A DNA stretch of 64,000 bases from positions 62,001 to 126,000 of the forward strand of contig NZ_JAQIPB010000013.1 of the NCBI RefSeq assembly GCF_028023875.1, read 5' to 3'. The stretch is from Xenophilus arseniciresistens. Lineage in GTDB: Bacteria > Pseudomonadota > Gammaproteobacteria > Burkholderiales > Burkholderiaceae_C. The notes under the pieces are model-generated. The model worked only from the letters and a program-made list of their open reading frames with translations. It was not told the origin of the DNA and made no database searches. This document shows, piece by piece, positions 25,074 to 37,189 of this stretch. Positions within the stretch are counted from its first letter, which is position 1. Each line of letters opens with the position of its first letter. Position numbers and translations under genes: made by a program.

Positions 25074-26972
25074 CTAGCCCTGGTTCTCGCCGCACACCCG
25101 CAACACCTCCTGCCCGTACTTCTCCAGCTTGCTCGCGCCGATCCCGCTGACGCCCTGCAGGTCCTCGAGCGACTGCGGCGCGCGCGCGGCAATCGCGGCC
25201 AGCGTGGCGTCGTGGAAGATGACGTAGGCCGGCAGGCTGTGGGCCTTGGCCACTTCGGCGCGCCAGGCGCGCAGGGCGTCGAAGCGGGCCTGGCCGGCGG
25301 CGTCCAGCGGGGCGGCGGCGGCGGGGGTCTTGGGGGCGGCGCCGCTGCGGGTGCTGCTGCTTTTGCGCGAGCGGCGGGCCGCGGGCGCGTTGATGGACGC
25401 GCGCAGCTGCACCCGCGCCTCGCCCTTGAGCACGACGCGCGAGCCTTCGGTGAGCTGCAGGGTGTTGTAGTGCTCGGCATCCACGTGCAGCGCGCCAATC
25501 GCGATCAGCTGGCGCAGCACGCCGCGCAGCTGCGCTTCGCTGTAGGCGTCGCCGCGGCCGAAGGTGGACAGGCCGTCATGGCCCTTTTGCCTGACCTTGT
25601 CGGTGTCCTTGCCGCGCACGATGTCCATGATGTGGCCGGCGCCATAGCCGATGCCGTCCTGCTTGCGGATCCAGTAGATGGTGGACAGCATCATCTGCGC
25701 GGCTTCGGTGCCGTCCCAGAGTTCAGGCGGGGTCAGGCAGTTGTCGCAATTTCCGCAAGCGGTGCTCGCTTCGCCGAAGTAGCCCAGAAGCCGCACGCGC
25801 CGGCAATCCGTGGCCTCGGCCAGCGCCAGCAGCGCGTCGAGCTTGCCGCGCATGACCTGCTTGAACTCGTCGCCCGCGGGGCTTTCGTCGATCATGCGGC
25901 GCTGGTTCACCACGTCCTGCAGGCCATAGGCCATCCAGGCGTCGGCCGCCTCGCCGTCGCGGCCTGCGCGGCCGGTTTCCTGGTAGTAGCCTTCGATATT
26001 CTTGGGCATGTCCAGGTGCGCGACGAAACGCACGTCGGGCTTGTCGATGCCCATGCCGAAGGCCACGGTGGCCACCATCACGATGCCTTCCTCGCGCAGA
26101 AAGCGGTCCTGGTGCTTCTGGCGCAGCGCCGCATCGAGGCCGGCGTGGTAGGGCAGGGCCGCCAGGCCCGCATCCACCAGCGCCTGCGCCACTTCCTCCA
26201 CGCGCCGGCGCGACTGGCAGTACACGACGCCGGCCTCGCCCTCGTGTTCGCTTTCGATGAAGCGCAGCAGTTGGGCCACGGCGTCTTTCTTTTCGACGAT
26301 GGTGTACCTGATGTTGGGCCGGTCGAAGCTGCTGACGAACTGGCCGGCTTCCTGCAGCTGCAGCCGCTCGACGATGTCGGCGCGCGTGAGCGCGTCGGCC
26401 GTGGCCGTGAGCGCGATGCGCGGCACGGCCGGATAGCGCTCGTGCAGCAGCGTCAGCTGGCGGTATTCGGGCCGGAAGTCGTGGCCCCACTGGCTCACGC
26501 AATGGGCCTCGTCGATGGCGAACAGGCTCAGCTTGCGGCGTGCGTTCAGCTCATCCAGCAGCTCCAGGAAGCGCGGCGTGGTCACGCGCTCGGGCGCTGC
26601 GTACAGCAGCGTGATCTCGCCGCGCGCAAGGCGCCGCTCCACCTCCTGGGTCTGCTGCCAGTCCAGGGTGGAATTGAGGAAGGCCGCCTCCACGCCGGCC
26701 TCGTGCAGTGCACCGACCTGGTCGTGCATCAGCGCGATCAGCGGCGACACCACGATGGTGACGCCCTGGCCCTGGCGCTGGCGCGCGATGGCCGGCACCT
26801 GGTAGCACAGCGACTTGCCGCCGCCGGTGGGCATGAGCACCAGCGCATCGCCGCCGCCGATCACATGCTCGACGATGGTGGCCTGCGTGCTGCGAAAGGC
26901 CGCATAGCCAAAGACTTCCTGCAGGATCTGCAGGGCCAGGGAAGACGAGGAAGGGGCTGCGGCGGCGTGCAC
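25074..26972 (-). CDS. recQ: ATP-dependent DNA helicase RecQ
   Basis: 632 residues from a GTG at 26972, chosen because the frame upstream (to 27161) loses protein character; the start is uncertain. Superfamily-2 helicase: [10 protein letters not shown], Walker [26 protein letters not shown] (DEAH box), SFDRPNIRY, and [25 protein letters not shown] (motifs V and VI). A zinc-binding Cys set ([19 protein letters not shown]), the RQC winged helix and a C-terminal HRDC domain ([16 protein letters not shown]) complete it. It unwinds 3' to 5' in recombination repair. Convergent with the alkylsulfatase-like gene. Confidence 0.95.
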   Translation of the reverse strand: MHAAAAPSSSSLALQILQEVFGYAAFRSTQATIVEHVIGGGDALVLMPTGGGKSLCYQVPAIARQRQGQGVTIVVSPLIALMHDQVGALHEAGVEAAFLNSTLDWQQTQEVERRLARGEITLLYAAPERVTTPRFLELLDELNARRKLSLFAIDEAHCVSQWGHDFRPEYRQLTLLHERYPAVPRIALTATADALTRADIVERLQLQEAGQFVSSFDRPNIRYTIVEKKDAVAQLLRFIESEHEGEAGVVYCQSRRRVEEVAQALVDAGLAALPYHAGLDAALRQKHQDRFLREEGIVMVATVAFGMGIDKPDVRFVAHLDMPKNIEGYYQETGRAGRDGEAADAWMAYGLQDVVNQRRMIDESPAGDEFKQVMRGKLDALLALAEATDCRRVRLLGYFGEASTACGNCDNCLTPPELWDGTEAAQMMLSTIYWIRKQDGIGYGAGHIMDIVRGKDTDKVRQKGHDGLSTFGRGDAYSEAQLRGVLRQLIAIGALHVDAEHYNTLQLTEGSRVVLKGEARVQLRASINAPAARRSRKSSSTRSGAAPKTPAAAAPLDAAGQARFDALRAWRAEVAKAHSLPAYVIFHDATLAAIAARAPQSLEDLQGVSGIGASKLEKYGQEVLRVCGENQG

Positions 26973-27059
26973 GTACGAAGATGAAGGCAGGAGGCGGGTG
27001 CCCGCGGGCACGTCGGGCCGGCATTGTCGCCGCGGCCGTCGGGCACGCCCTGCGCAGCC

Positions 27060-27076
27060 TGGCACATGCCTTGCAT
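27060..27076 (+). promoter_or_regulatory. Sigma-54 promoter
   Basis: TGGCACATGCCTTGCAT matches the sigma-54 consensus TGGCAC-N5-TTGCA exactly, with GG and GC 10 bp apart. It faces the NitT/TauT-type ABC transporter and hut genes, predicting transcription start near 27087, just before a HutC-type operator at 27105. It indicates nitrogen (NtrC) control. Confidence 0.8.
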
Positions 27077-27104
27077 CTTTGTGCGCAGGCGGAACCGGCC
27101 AAAC

Positions 27105-27116
27105 CTGTATAGACAG
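27105..27116. promoter_or_regulatory. HutC-type operator 1
   Basis: CTGTATAGACAG, one of three copies of TGTATAGACA in the hut region (also 27175 and 30661). It lies about 20 bp after the predicted sigma-54 start site, a good position for repression. Confidence 0.7.
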
Positions 27117-27154
27117 CAAAAGGGTGCGCGGCTCGTCTTGGGCACCCTGTGTGC

Positions 27155-27169
27155 GCACCATATTGGTGT
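27155..27169. promoter_or_regulatory. NtrC-like site
   Basis: GCACCATATTGGTGT is a near-perfect match to the NtrC half-site pair TGCACCANNNTGGTGCA. It lies between the two HutC-type operators, downstream rather than upstream of the sigma-54 promoter; enhancer sites can act from such positions. Confidence 0.5.
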
Positions 27170-27174
27170 TGACC

Positions 27175-27186
27175 CTGTATAGACAG
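27175..27186. promoter_or_regulatory. HutC-type operator 2
   Basis: CTGTATAGACAG, identical to operator 1 and exactly 70 bp away, close to seven helical turns. The spacing would allow two repressor dimers on one face of the helix. Confidence 0.7.
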
Positions 27187-27264
27187 GTACGCGGGGCTCC
27201 TTAGACTTGCTCGCCAGGTTCTGCCGCGTTCATCCCATTGCGCCATTCAACGAGGAACAAGCCC

Positions 27265-28242
27265 ATGGCCCGCACTTCTCTCACCCCACGTCGTCAACCT
27301 ACCGTTCTGGCCCTGGCGGCCGGCGCCTGCCTGTGGGCAGCGGCGGCCGGCGCGGGCGCGCAGACCAAGATCGTGCTGGGCATGTCCGGCTGGACCGGCT
27401 TCGCGCCCCTGACCCTGGCCGACAAGGCCGGCATCTTCAAGAAGAACGGTCTGGACGTGGAGATCAAGATGATTCCGCAGAAGGACCGCCATCTGGCCCT
27501 GGCCTCCAAGGCGATCCAGTGCGCGGCCACCACGGTGGAAACGCACGTGGCCTGGAACACCAACGGCGTGCCGATCGTGCAGATCTTCCAGCTCGACAAG
27601 TCCTACGGCGCCGACGGCCTCGCCGTGCGCAACGACATCAAGAGCTTCGCCGACCTCAAGGGCAAGACCGTGGCCGTGGACGCGCCCGGCACGGCGCCCT
27701 ACTTCACGCTGGCCTGGCTGCTTTCCAAGAACGGCATGAGCGTCAAGGACGTCAAGACCGTCACGCTGGCGCCGCAGCCGGCCGCGCAGTCCTTCGTGGT
27801 GGGCCAGAACGACGCCGCCGTGACCTACGAGCCCTACCTGTCGACCGTGCGCGCCAACCCCGGCGCCGGCAAGATCCTCGCGACCACGCTGGAATTCCCG
27901 CACATTCAAGACACGGTGGGCTGCGCGCCGGACTGGCTCAAGGCCAACCCGGCTGCGGCCAAGGCCCTGGCCAATTCGTACTTCGAGGCGCTGGAGCTGA
28001 TCAAGACCGACGCCGCCAAGTCGCATGAAACCATGGGCGCGGCCGTCAAGCAGACCGGCGAGGCCTTTGCCAAGTCGGCCAGCTTCCTGCGCTGGCAGGA
28101 CAAGGCCGCGAACCAGAAGTTCTTCGCGGGCGAGATCGAGACCTTCATGAAGGAGGCCGCGGCCATCCTGCTGGAGGCCGGCGTGATCCGCAAGCTGCCC
28201 GACAACTACAGCGTCATGTATGACGCTTCGTACATCAAATAA
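27265..28242 (+). CDS. NitT/TauT-type ABC transporter substrate-binding protein
   Basis: 325 residues from ATG 27265 with GAGGA upstream. A signal peptide ends at AGAGAQ. The mature protein has the NMT1/SsuA-like opening KIVLGMSGWTGFAPLTLADKAG and DLKGKTVAVD. The family binds nitrate, sulfonates, pyrimidine precursors or other nitrogen compounds in the periplasm. Placement behind HutC-type operators and a sigma-54 promoter and ahead of hutC-hutH suggests histidine, urocanate or a related nitrogen source as ligand. This is inference. Confidence 0.88.
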   Translation: MARTSLTPRRQPTVLALAAGACLWAAAAGAGAQTKIVLGMSGWTGFAPLTLADKAGIFKKNGLDVEIKMIPQKDRHLALASKAIQCAATTVETHVAWNTNGVPIVQIFQLDKSYGADGLAVRNDIKSFADLKGKTVAVDAPGTAPYFTLAWLLSKNGMSVKDVKTVTLAPQPAAQSFVVGQNDAAVTYEPYLSTVRANPGAGKILATTLEFPHIQDTVGCAPDWLKANPAAAKALANSYFEALELIKTDAAKSHETMGAAVKQTGEAFAKSASFLRWQDKAANQKFFAGEIETFMKEAAAILLEAGVIRKLPDNYSVMYDASYIK

Positions 28243-28264
28243 GACGGGCCTCTTCATCTCTGCC

Positions 28265-29071
28265 ATGACTCAAAGCTCGGCGCTGCGGCGCCGCTCCATG
28301 AAGCCGCTGGAACCCGTCTCGCCCACCGCACGCTGGATGCTGGGCCTGGCCTTCTTCGTGCTCTTCGTGCTCGTGTGGGCCTTCTTCACCCTGGGCGGCT
28401 TCGTCTCGCCCACCTTCCTGGCCAGCCCGGTCACGATGGTGCAGGAGGCCTGGTTGCTGTTCACCGAATACGGCTTCCTCCACGACATCGGCATGACCGT
28501 GTGGCGCGTGTTCGGCGGCTTCCTGCTGGCTGCGGTTATCGCGGTGCCGCTGGGCATCGCGATGGGCGCCTACAAGCCGGTCGAGGCCTTCCTCGAGCCC
28601 TTCGTCTCCTTCTGCCGCTACCTGCCGGCCTCGGCCTTCATCCCGCTGCTGATCCTGTGGGCCGGCATTGGCGAAACGCAGAAGCTGCTGGTGATCTTCA
28701 TCGGCTCGGTGTTCCAGATCATCCTCATGGTGGCCGTGACGGTGGGCGGCGCGCGCAAGGACCTGGTGGAAGCGGCCTACACGCTGGGCGCCGACAGCCG
28801 CGGCATCGTGCGGCGCGTGCTCATTCCGGGCGCCGCGCCGGGCATCGCCGAAACGCTGCGCCTGGTGCTGGGCTGGGCCTGGACCTACGTCATCGTGGCC
28901 GAGCTGATCGGCTCGTCCTCGGGCATCGGCCACATGATCACCGACAGCCAGGCGCTGCTGAACACCGGCCAGATCATCTTCGGCATCATCGTCATCGGCC
29001 TGATCGGGCTGGTGTCGGACTTCGTCTTCAAGGCCATCAACCGCAAGTTGTTCGGCTGGGCCAGCCTGTGA
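28265..29071 (+). CDS. NitT/TauT-type ABC transporter permease
   Basis: 268 residues from ATG 28265. About six membrane segments and the BPD_transp_1 coupling loop EAAYTLGADSRGIVRRVLIPGAAPGI, preceded by PASAFIPLLILWAGIGE, both typical of SsuC/TauC permeases. It lies 22 bp after the binding-protein gene and its stop overlaps a GTG possible start of the ATPase gene, so the three form one transporter. Confidence 0.93.
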   Translation: MTQSSALRRRSMKPLEPVSPTARWMLGLAFFVLFVLVWAFFTLGGFVSPTFLASPVTMVQEAWLLFTEYGFLHDIGMTVWRVFGGFLLAAVIAVPLGIAMGAYKPVEAFLEPFVSFCRYLPASAFIPLLILWAGIGETQKLLVIFIGSVFQIILMVAVTVGGARKDLVEAAYTLGADSRGIVRRVLIPGAAPGIAETLRLVLGWAWTYVIVAELIGSSSGIGHMITDSQALLNTGQIIFGIIVIGLIGLVSDFVFKAINRKLFGWASL

Positions 29072-29079
29072 GCGATGCC

Positions 29080-29862
29080 ATGACTTCCCAGCTTTCCATT
29101 CGCGGCGTCTCGCGCACCTTCATCAGTCCCCGCGGCCAGTCCACGCAGGCGCTGCTGCCGGTTGATTTCGAGGTCCGGAAAAACGACTTCGTGACCATCC
29201 TCGGCCCCTCGGGCTGCGGCAAGTCCACGCTGCTGCGCATCGTCGCGGGTCTGGACCACCCGAGCAGCGGCGAAGTGCTGCTGGACGGCCAGCGCATCGA
29301 AGGCCCGGGCGCCGACCGCGGCATGGTGTTCCAGAGCTACACGCTCTTTCCGTGGCTCAACATCGAGCAGAACATCCGCTTCGGCCTGCGCGAGCGGGGC
29401 CTGCCCGAAGCGCAGCAGAAAGAGCGGGCGGATTACTTCATTGCCAAGGTCGGCCTGCGCGGCTTTGAACAGCACTTTCCCAAGCAGCTCTCGGGCGGCA
29501 TGCAGCAGCGCACCGCCATTGCGCGCGCGCTGGCCAACGACCCCAAGATCCTGTTGATGGACGAGCCCTTCGGCGCGCTGGACAACCAGACCCGCGTGCT
29601 GATGCAGGAACTGCTGCTGGGCATCTGGGAGGCCGAGCACAAGACCGTGCTCTTCGTCACCCACGACATCGACGAAGCCATCTTCATGGCCAGCCGCGTG
29701 GCGGTGTTCAGCGCCCGCCCGGGCCGCATCAAGAGCGAGATTGCCGTGGACCTGCCGCACCCGCGCCACTACACGATCAAGACCTCGCCCGAGTTCATGG
29801 AACTCAAGGCGCGGCTGACCGAAGAGATCCGCGCCGAATCCATGGCTTCAGCGGAGCATTGA
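29080..29862 (+). CDS. NitT/TauT-type ABC transporter ATP-binding protein
   Basis: 260 residues from ATG 29080; a GTG at 29068 overlapping the permease stop would add four residues. Walker A GPSGCGKST, Q-loop VFQSYTLFPW, signature LSGGMQQRTAIARAL, Walker B ILLMDEPFGALD, H-loop VTHDIDEA. It powers the upstream transporter. The hutC ATG follows 6 bp after its stop. Confidence 0.95.
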   Translation: MTSQLSIRGVSRTFISPRGQSTQALLPVDFEVRKNDFVTILGPSGCGKSTLLRIVAGLDHPSSGEVLLDGQRIEGPGADRGMVFQSYTLFPWLNIEQNIRFGLRERGLPEAQQKERADYFIAKVGLRGFEQHFPKQLSGGMQQRTAIARALANDPKILLMDEPFGALDNQTRVLMQELLLGIWEAEHKTVLFVTHDIDEAIFMASRVAVFSARPGRIKSEIAVDLPHPRHYTIKTSPEFMELKARLTEEIRAESMASAEH

Positions 29863-29867
29863 ACGCC

Positions 29868-30620
29868 ATGAAGCACCCCCCAGGCCGCGTCGCGATGCCC
29901 GCCCTGGCCCTGTACGCGCAGATCAAGGAACACATCACGCGGCGCATCCAGAGCGGGGAATGGCCGGCCGGCCATCGCCTGCCTTCGGAGCACGAGCTGG
30001 TGGCGCAGTTCGGCATCTCGCGCATGACGGCCAACCGCGCGCTGCGCGAGCTGGTCGACGAAGGCCGCATCGTGCGCGTGGCCGGCGTGGGCAGCTTCGT
30101 GGCCGAGGACAGGCCGCAGTCCACCCTGCTGCAGATCGCCAACATCGCCAGCGAGATCCGCGCGCGCGGCCATGACTACGGCTTCAAGCTGATCGTGGCC
30201 GAGCGCCAGCCCGCGTCGCCCGACGTGGCGGCCTGGCTGGACCTGCGGCCCGGCGAGTCCGTCTTCCACAGCACCTGCCTGCACCTGGAAAACGGCCTGC
30301 CCGTGCAGCTGGAAGAGCGCTGGGTCAATCCGCGCGTGGTGCCCGACTACCTGGCGCAGGACTTCTCGCGGCTCGCGCCCAGCGAGTACCTGGTGCGCCA
30401 TGTGCCCTTCGACCAGATCGAGCATGTGGTCGACGCCGTGCTGCCCAGCGCCGACCAGGCCCGGCGGCTGGACATGCGCGAGGAGCAGCCCTGCCTGCTG
30501 CTCACGCGCCGCACCTGGACCCGCGGCACGCCCGTGACGGTGGTGCGCTGCCTGCATCCGGCCTCCCGCTATCGCCTGGGCAGCCGCTTCAAAGCCGACG
30601 GCAACCCCACCTTCAACTGA
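29868..30620 (+). CDS. hutC: Histidine-utilisation repressor HutC (GntR family)
   Basis: 250 residues from ATG 29868. Winged helix: LYAQIKEHITRRIQSGEWPA, LPSEHELVAQFGISRMTANR; UTRA domain with FHSTCLHLENGLPVQLEERWVNP and a late RRTWTRGTPVT, both strongly HutC-like. In known systems it binds hut operators and is released by urocanate. It lies directly between the transporter and hutH, with a TGTATAGACA operator 41 bp after its stop. Confidence 0.93.
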   Translation: MKHPPGRVAMPALALYAQIKEHITRRIQSGEWPAGHRLPSEHELVAQFGISRMTANRALRELVDEGRIVRVAGVGSFVAEDRPQSTLLQIANIASEIRARGHDYGFKLIVAERQPASPDVAAWLDLRPGESVFHSTCLHLENGLPVQLEERWVNPRVVPDYLAQDFSRLAPSEYLVRHVPFDQIEHVVDAVLPSADQARRLDMREEQPCLLLTRRTWTRGTPVTVVRCLHPASRYRLGSRFKADGNPTFN

Positions 30621-30659
30621 GGCCCGCGCTGCTCAGGCCCATCCCCCGCTGATGACAAC

Positions 30660-30671
30660 TTGTATAGACAG
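30660..30671. promoter_or_regulatory. HutC-type operator 3, ahead of hutH
   Basis: TTGTATAGACAG shares TGTATAGACA with the two sites before the transporter. It ends 12 bp before the hutH start codon, so a bound repressor would block the promoter or early elongation. Confidence 0.7.
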
Positions 30672-30683
30672 GCTGTGACCACC

Positions 30684-32228
30684 ATGACCACCCCTTTGAC
30701 CCTCACCCCCGGCGCCGTGTCGCTGGCCGCGCTGCGGCGCATCCATGCGGGCGGCCTCACGCTCGCGCTCGATGCGGCCACGCGCGCACCGATGGAGGCC
30801 GCGCGGGCCACGGTGCAGCACATCGTCGACCACGACGAAGTGGTCTACGGCATCAACACGGGCTTCGGCAAGCTGGCCAGCACCAAGATCGGCCACGACC
30901 ACCTGGCCGAACTGCAGCGCAACCTGGTGCTCTCGCACAGCGTGGGCACGGGCGCGCCGCTGGATGCGGCGGTGGTGCGCCTGGTGCTGGCCACCAAGGC
31001 CGTGAGCCTGGCGCGCGGCCACTCGGGCGTGCGGCCCGCGCTGGTCGATGCGCTGCTGGCGCTGTTCAACGCCGGCATCACGCCCCTCATCCCGGCGAAG
31101 GGCTCGGTGGGCGCCTCGGGTGATCTGGCGCCGCTCGCGCATCTGGCCTGCGTGCTGATCGGCGAGGGCGAGGCACTGCTGGCCGATGGGCGCAAGGTGC
31201 CGGGCAACGAAGCCATGCGCAGCATCGGCATGGAGCCCTTCGTGCTCGGCCCCAAGGAAGGGCTGGCGCTGCTCAACGGCACGCAGGTCTCCACCGCGCT
31301 GGCGCTGGCCGGCCTGTTCGGTGCCGAGAAGGTGTTTGCCTCGGCGCTGATGTCGGGCGCGCTCTCGCTCGAAGCGATCCAGGGCTCGATCAAGCCCTTT
31401 GACGCGCGCATCCATGCGGCGCGCGGCCAGCCGGGGCAGATCGCGGTCGCCGCCGCCGTGCGCGCCTTGCTCGATGGCAGCGCCATCATCCCCAGCCATG
31501 CCGACTGCGGCCGCGTGCAGGACCCCTACTCCATCCGCTGCATCCCGCAGGTGATGGGTGCCTGCCTGGACAACCTCGCACACGCGTCGCGCGTGCTGGT
31601 CACCGAAGCCAATGCCGCATCGGACAACCCCCTGGTCTTCATCGACACGGGCGAAGTCATCTCGGGCGGCAACTTCCACGCCGAGCCCGTGGCCTTCGCG
31701 GCCGACATCATCGCGCTGGCCGTGAGCGAGATCGGCGCCATTGCCGAGCGCCGCATCGCGCTGCTGCTGGACACCGGCCTGTCGGGCCTGCCGCCCTTCC
31801 TGGTGCGCGATGGTGGCCTGAACTCGGGCTTCATGATCGCCCAGGTCACGGCCGCGGCGCTCGCGTCGGAGAACAAGTCGCTCGCCCATCCGGCCAGCGT
31901 GGACAGCCTGCCCACCTCGGCCAATCAGGAGGATCATGTCTCCATGGCCACCTTTGCCGCGCGGCGCCTGAGCGAGATGGTGGACAACACGGCCGTGGTG
32001 ATCGGCATCGAGGCGATGGCGGCCGCGCAAGGCATTGAACTCAAGCGCAGTGAGAAGACGCCGCGCAGCTCGGCGCTGATCGAAGCCGAGATCGCGCGCA
32101 TCCGCACCCGGGTGGCCTTCGTCGCGGGCGACCGCTACCTTGCGCCCGACATCGAAGCCATGCGCCTGTGGGCCCTGCAGGCCGATCTGCCCGCCGCGCT
32201 GACCGAACTTCTGCCCAGCCACGCCTGA
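30684..32228 (+). CDS. hutH: Histidine ammonia-lyase
   Basis: 514 residues from ATG 30684. First step of histidine degradation: histidine to trans-urocanate and ammonia. The MIO prosthetic group forms from Ala-Ser-Gly at residues 144-146 in [23 protein letters not shown] near residue 53 supplies the active-site Tyr. Length and N-terminus are typical. It starts the hutHUDIFG operon. Confidence 0.97.
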   Translation: MTTPLTLTPGAVSLAALRRIHAGGLTLALDAATRAPMEAARATVQHIVDHDEVVYGINTGFGKLASTKIGHDHLAELQRNLVLSHSVGTGAPLDAAVVRLVLATKAVSLARGHSGVRPALVDALLALFNAGITPLIPAKGSVGASGDLAPLAHLACVLIGEGEALLADGRKVPGNEAMRSIGMEPFVLGPKEGLALLNGTQVSTALALAGLFGAEKVFASALMSGALSLEAIQGSIKPFDARIHAARGQPGQIAVAAAVRALLDGSAIIPSHADCGRVQDPYSIRCIPQVMGACLDNLAHASRVLVTEANAASDNPLVFIDTGEVISGGNFHAEPVAFAADIIALAVSEIGAIAERRIALLLDTGLSGLPPFLVRDGGLNSGFMIAQVTAAALASENKSLAHPASVDSLPTSANQEDHVSMATFAARRLSEMVDNTAVVIGIEAMAAAQGIELKRSEKTPRSSALIEAEIARIRTRVAFVAGDRYLAPDIEAMRLWALQADLPAALTELLPSHA

Positions 32229-32260
32229 GACCCGATCCGACCTTCAAGGAGCTCATTTCC

Positions 32261-33981
<1,721 letters not shown>

Positions 33982-33982
<1 letters not shown>

Positions 33983-34572
33983 TGCTGATGCCGCAGCGCT
34001 TTGCCGTCGATGCCCTGCCCGCCACGCCGTGGAAGAACGGCGGCGGCAGCACGCGCGAGATCGCCTGCTGGCCGCAAGGCGCGGGCTTCGAGGGCTTCGA
34101 CTGGCGCGTGTCCATCGCCACCATCGCCGCGAGCGGCCCCTTCTCGCGCTTTGCGGGGGTGGACCGCATCATCACGCTGCTCGATGGCCCGGGCGTGCAC
34201 ATGCAAGGCGAAGGGGTGGACCATCGCCTGGACACGCCGCTGGCGCCCTTTGCCTTCAGCGGCGATGTGGCCATCGAGGGCACGCTGCTGGGCGGCGTGG
34301 GATGCAGCGACTTCAACGTGATGACGCGCCGCGGCCGCCTGCGCGCCCAGGTGCAGGTGCTGCGCGGCGCGGCCGATCTGGCCCCCGCCCCGCACGGCTT
34401 GCTGCTGGCCTGGCAGGGCGATTGGCGCGCGGGCGATCAGGCATTGGCGCAAGGCCAGGGCCTGTGGTGGGCCGACGCGCCTGCCGGCTGGCGCTTGCAA
34501 GAAGACGAAGGCAATGCACCGGCCGCGCTGCTCGCGGTGCAATGGCAGATCGATGAGGGCGCTTCATCATGA
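33982..34572 (+). CDS. hutD: HutD-family cupin protein
   Basis: 196 residues; the ATG overlaps the hutU stop by one base (TGATG). The opening [15 protein letters not shown] and the core [21 protein letters not shown] are diagnostic of HutD, a bicupin thought to modulate hut expression or sense an intermediate rather than catalyse a pathway step. It is translationally coupled to hutU and to hutI. Confidence 0.92.
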
Positions 34573-35789
34573 CGACTCGGTTTGACCAAAGCCCCTCGGC
34601 CGATGGCCTGTGGACCGGGCTCAGGGGGCTGGACGGCCAGCCCTGCGCCATCACCGTGGCCGATGGCCGGATCGTCTGGACCGGCGCACCCGATGCGGTG
34701 CCCGCCGCGCATGTGAGCCTGCCGCGCCATGAGGGCGGCGGCGCGCTGGTCACGCCAGGCCTGGTCGACTGCCACACGCATCTGGTCTACGGCGGCCAGC
34801 GCGCCAACGAGTTCGCGATGCGCCTGGCCGGCGCCAGCTATGAAGAGGTGGCCAAAGCGGGCGGCGGCATCGTCTCCAGCGTGCGCGCCACGCGCGAGGC
34901 CAGCGAGGACTCGCTCTTCGCCAGCGCCTCGGCGCGGCTGCAAAGCCTGCTGGCCGAAGGCGTGTGCGCGATCGAGATCAAGTCGGGCTACGGCCTGTCG
35001 CTGGAGCACGAGCGCAAGCAGCTGCGCGTGGCGCGGCGGCTGGGCGAGGCCCATGGCGTGACGGTGCGCACCACCTTCCTGGGCGCGCATGCGCTGCCGC
35101 CCGAATACGCCGGCCGCAGCCAGGACTACATCGACCTCGTCTGCCGGGAGATGCTGCCCGCGCTGCATGCCGAAGGCCTGGTCGATGCCGTGGACGTGTT
35201 CTGCGAGCGCATCGCCTTCACCTTGGCCGAAACCGAGCAGGTGTTCCAGGCCGCGCAGGCGCTGGGCATCCCGGTCAAGCTGCATGCCGAGCAACTGAGC
35301 GACATGGGCGGCGCCGCGCTGGCCGCGCGCTACGGCGCGCTGTCCTGCGACCACATCGAACACCTCTCGCAGGCCGGCATCGACGCCATGGCCGCGGCCG
35401 GCACCGTGGCCGTGCTGCTGCCCGGCGCCTACTACACGCTGCGCGACACGCAGCTGCCGCCCATCGCCGCGCTGCGCGCCGCCGGCGTGCCCATGGCCGT
35501 GTCCACCGACCACAACCCCGGCACCTCGCCGGCCCTGTCCCTGCTGCTGATGGCCAACATGGCCTGCACGCTGTTCCGCCTGACGGTGCCCGAGGCCATT
35601 GCAGGCATCACCACCCATGCAGCGCGCGCGCTGGGCCTGCAGGACACGCACGGCACGCTGGTCGCAGGCCGGCCCGCCAACTTCGTGCTGTGGAAGCTGC
35701 AGGACGCGGCCGAGCTGGCCTACTGGTTCGGCCAGCGCCCCGTGCGCTGCGTGGTGCGCCAGGGCCGCATCGCGGAGGGCGCGCTGTGA
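34569..35789 (+). CDS. hutI: Imidazolonepropionase
   Basis: 406 residues, 4-bp ATGA overlap with hutD. Amidohydrolase fold: [16 protein letters not shown] gives the metal His pair, [21 protein letters not shown], and the Asp in [10 protein letters not shown]. It hydrolyses imidazolone propionate to N-formimino-L-glutamate. Confidence 0.97.
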   Translation: MTTRFDQSPSADGLWTGLRGLDGQPCAITVADGRIVWTGAPDAVPAAHVSLPRHEGGGALVTPGLVDCHTHLVYGGQRANEFAMRLAGASYEEVAKAGGGIVSSVRATREASEDSLFASASARLQSLLAEGVCAIEIKSGYGLSLEHERKQLRVARRLGEAHGVTVRTTFLGAHALPPEYAGRSQDYIDLVCREMLPALHAEGLVDAVDVFCERIAFTLAETEQVFQAAQALGIPVKLHAEQLSDMGGAALAARYGALSCDHIEHLSQAGIDAMAAAGTVAVLLPGAYYTLRDTQLPPIAALRAAGVPMAVSTDHNPGTSPALSLLLMANMACTLFRLTVPEAIAGITTHAARALGLQDTHGTLVAGRPANFVLWKLQDAAELAYWFGQRPVRCVVRQGRIAEGAL

Positions 35790-37171
35790 ACCAGCTCTTC
35801 GCCACCGATGCGCTGCTGCCCACGGGCTGGGCGCGCGACGTGCTGCTGGCCTGGGACGCCGACGGCCGTCTGACGCAGGTGCAGGCGGGCGCGGCCCGGC
35901 CCGAAGGCGTGGCGCAGACGGCCGGCCCGCTCGTCCCCGGCATGCCCAACCTGCATTCGCATGCGTTCCAGCGGGGCATGGCCGGGCTGACCGAGTACCG
36001 CGCCGAAGCCCAGGATTCCTTCTGGAGCTGGCGCGCGCTGATGTACCGCTTCGCGCTGCGCCTCACGCCCGCACAGCTCGAGGCCATCGCCTTCGGCCTG
36101 TACGTGGAGATGCTGGAAGCCGGCTTCACCTCGGTGTGCGAGTTCCACTACGTCCACCACCACACCGACGGCCGCCCGTATGCCGACGATGCCGAGCTGG
36201 CGCGCGCGCTGATGCGTGCGGCGCAGCGCGCGGGCATCGGCCTGACCCTGCTGCCCGTGCTCTACCAGGCCAGCGGCTTCGGCGCAGCGGCGCCCACCGA
36301 GGGCCAGCGCCGCTTCATCCGCAGCACCGACTCGATGCTGCGCCTGCTCCAGACCCTGCGGCCGGATTGCCACGCGCAGGGCGCGCGCCTGGGGCTGGCG
36401 CCGCATTCGCTGCGCGCCGTGCCGCCCGATGCGCTGCGCGAAGCCCTGGCCGGCCTGGCCGCGCAGGACGCCACGGCGCCCATCCACATCCACATCGCCG
36501 AGCAGCTCCAGGAGGTGCAGGACTGCGTCGCCTGGAGCGGCCAGCGCCCCGTGGCCTGGCTGCTGGACCATGCGCCCGTCGATGCGCGCTGGTGCCTGGT
36601 GCATGCCACGCACATGGACGCCGACGAGTACCGCCGCGCCGCCGTCAGCGGCGCCGTGGCCGGCCTGTGCCCCACCACCGAAGCCAACCTGGGCGACGGG
36701 ATCTTCGACCTGCCGCAGTGGACGGGCTCGCGCGGTCGCTGGGGCGTGGGCTCCGACAGCCATGCCTGCGTGGACGCGGCCGAGGAGCTGCTGATGCTCG
36801 AATACGGGCAGCGCCTGCAACGCCGCCAGCGCAACGTGGCGGCCACCCCCGCGCAGCCGCAGGTGGCCAGCGCGATGTGGCTGGAGGCCGTGCGCGGCGG
36901 CGCGCAGGCCTCGGGCCGCGCGCTCGCGGGGCTGGTGCCCGGCCAGCAGGCCGACTTCGTGGTGCTGCAGCCCTCGCATCCGGTGCTGGCCGGGCTGGAC
37001 GCGCCGGCCATGCTGTCGGCCCATGTCTTTGCCGCAGGCCGCCAGCGCCCCATCGACGGCGTGTGGGTGGCCGGCCAGCCGCGCGTGCGCGCCGGCCGCC
37101 ATGCGCAGCAGGCCGAGGCCGCTGCCGGCTTCGTGCAGGCGCGGCGCGAGCTGCTGGCCGATCCTTCCTGA
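35786..37171 (+). CDS. hutF: Formimidoylglutamate deiminase
   Basis: 461 residues from GTG 35786, overlapping the hutI stop by 4 bp (GTGA). Amidohydrolase motifs: [26 protein letters not shown] and GSDSHAC. It deiminates N-formiminoglutamate to N-formylglutamate, marking the five-step route found in Pseudomonas rather than the direct formiminoglutamase route. Confidence 0.95.
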   Translation: MNQLFATDALLPTGWARDVLLAWDADGRLTQVQAGAARPEGVAQTAGPLVPGMPNLHSHAFQRGMAGLTEYRAEAQDSFWSWRALMYRFALRLTPAQLEAIAFGLYVEMLEAGFTSVCEFHYVHHHTDGRPYADDAELARALMRAAQRAGIGLTLLPVLYQASGFGAAAPTEGQRRFIRSTDSMLRLLQTLRPDCHAQGARLGLAPHSLRAVPPDALREALAGLAAQDATAPIHIHIAEQLQEVQDCVAWSGQRPVAWLLDHAPVDARWCLVHATHMDADEYRRAAVSGAVAGLCPTTEANLGDGIFDLPQWTGSRGRWGVGSDSHACVDAAEELLMLEYGQRLQRRQRNVAATPAQPQVASAMWLEAVRGGAQASGRALAGLVPGQQADFVVLQPSHPVLAGLDAPAMLSAHVFAAGRQRPIDGVWVAGQPRVRAGRHAQQAEAAAGFVQARRELLADPS

Positions 37172-37189
37172 AGAACACCGAGTGCTCCC

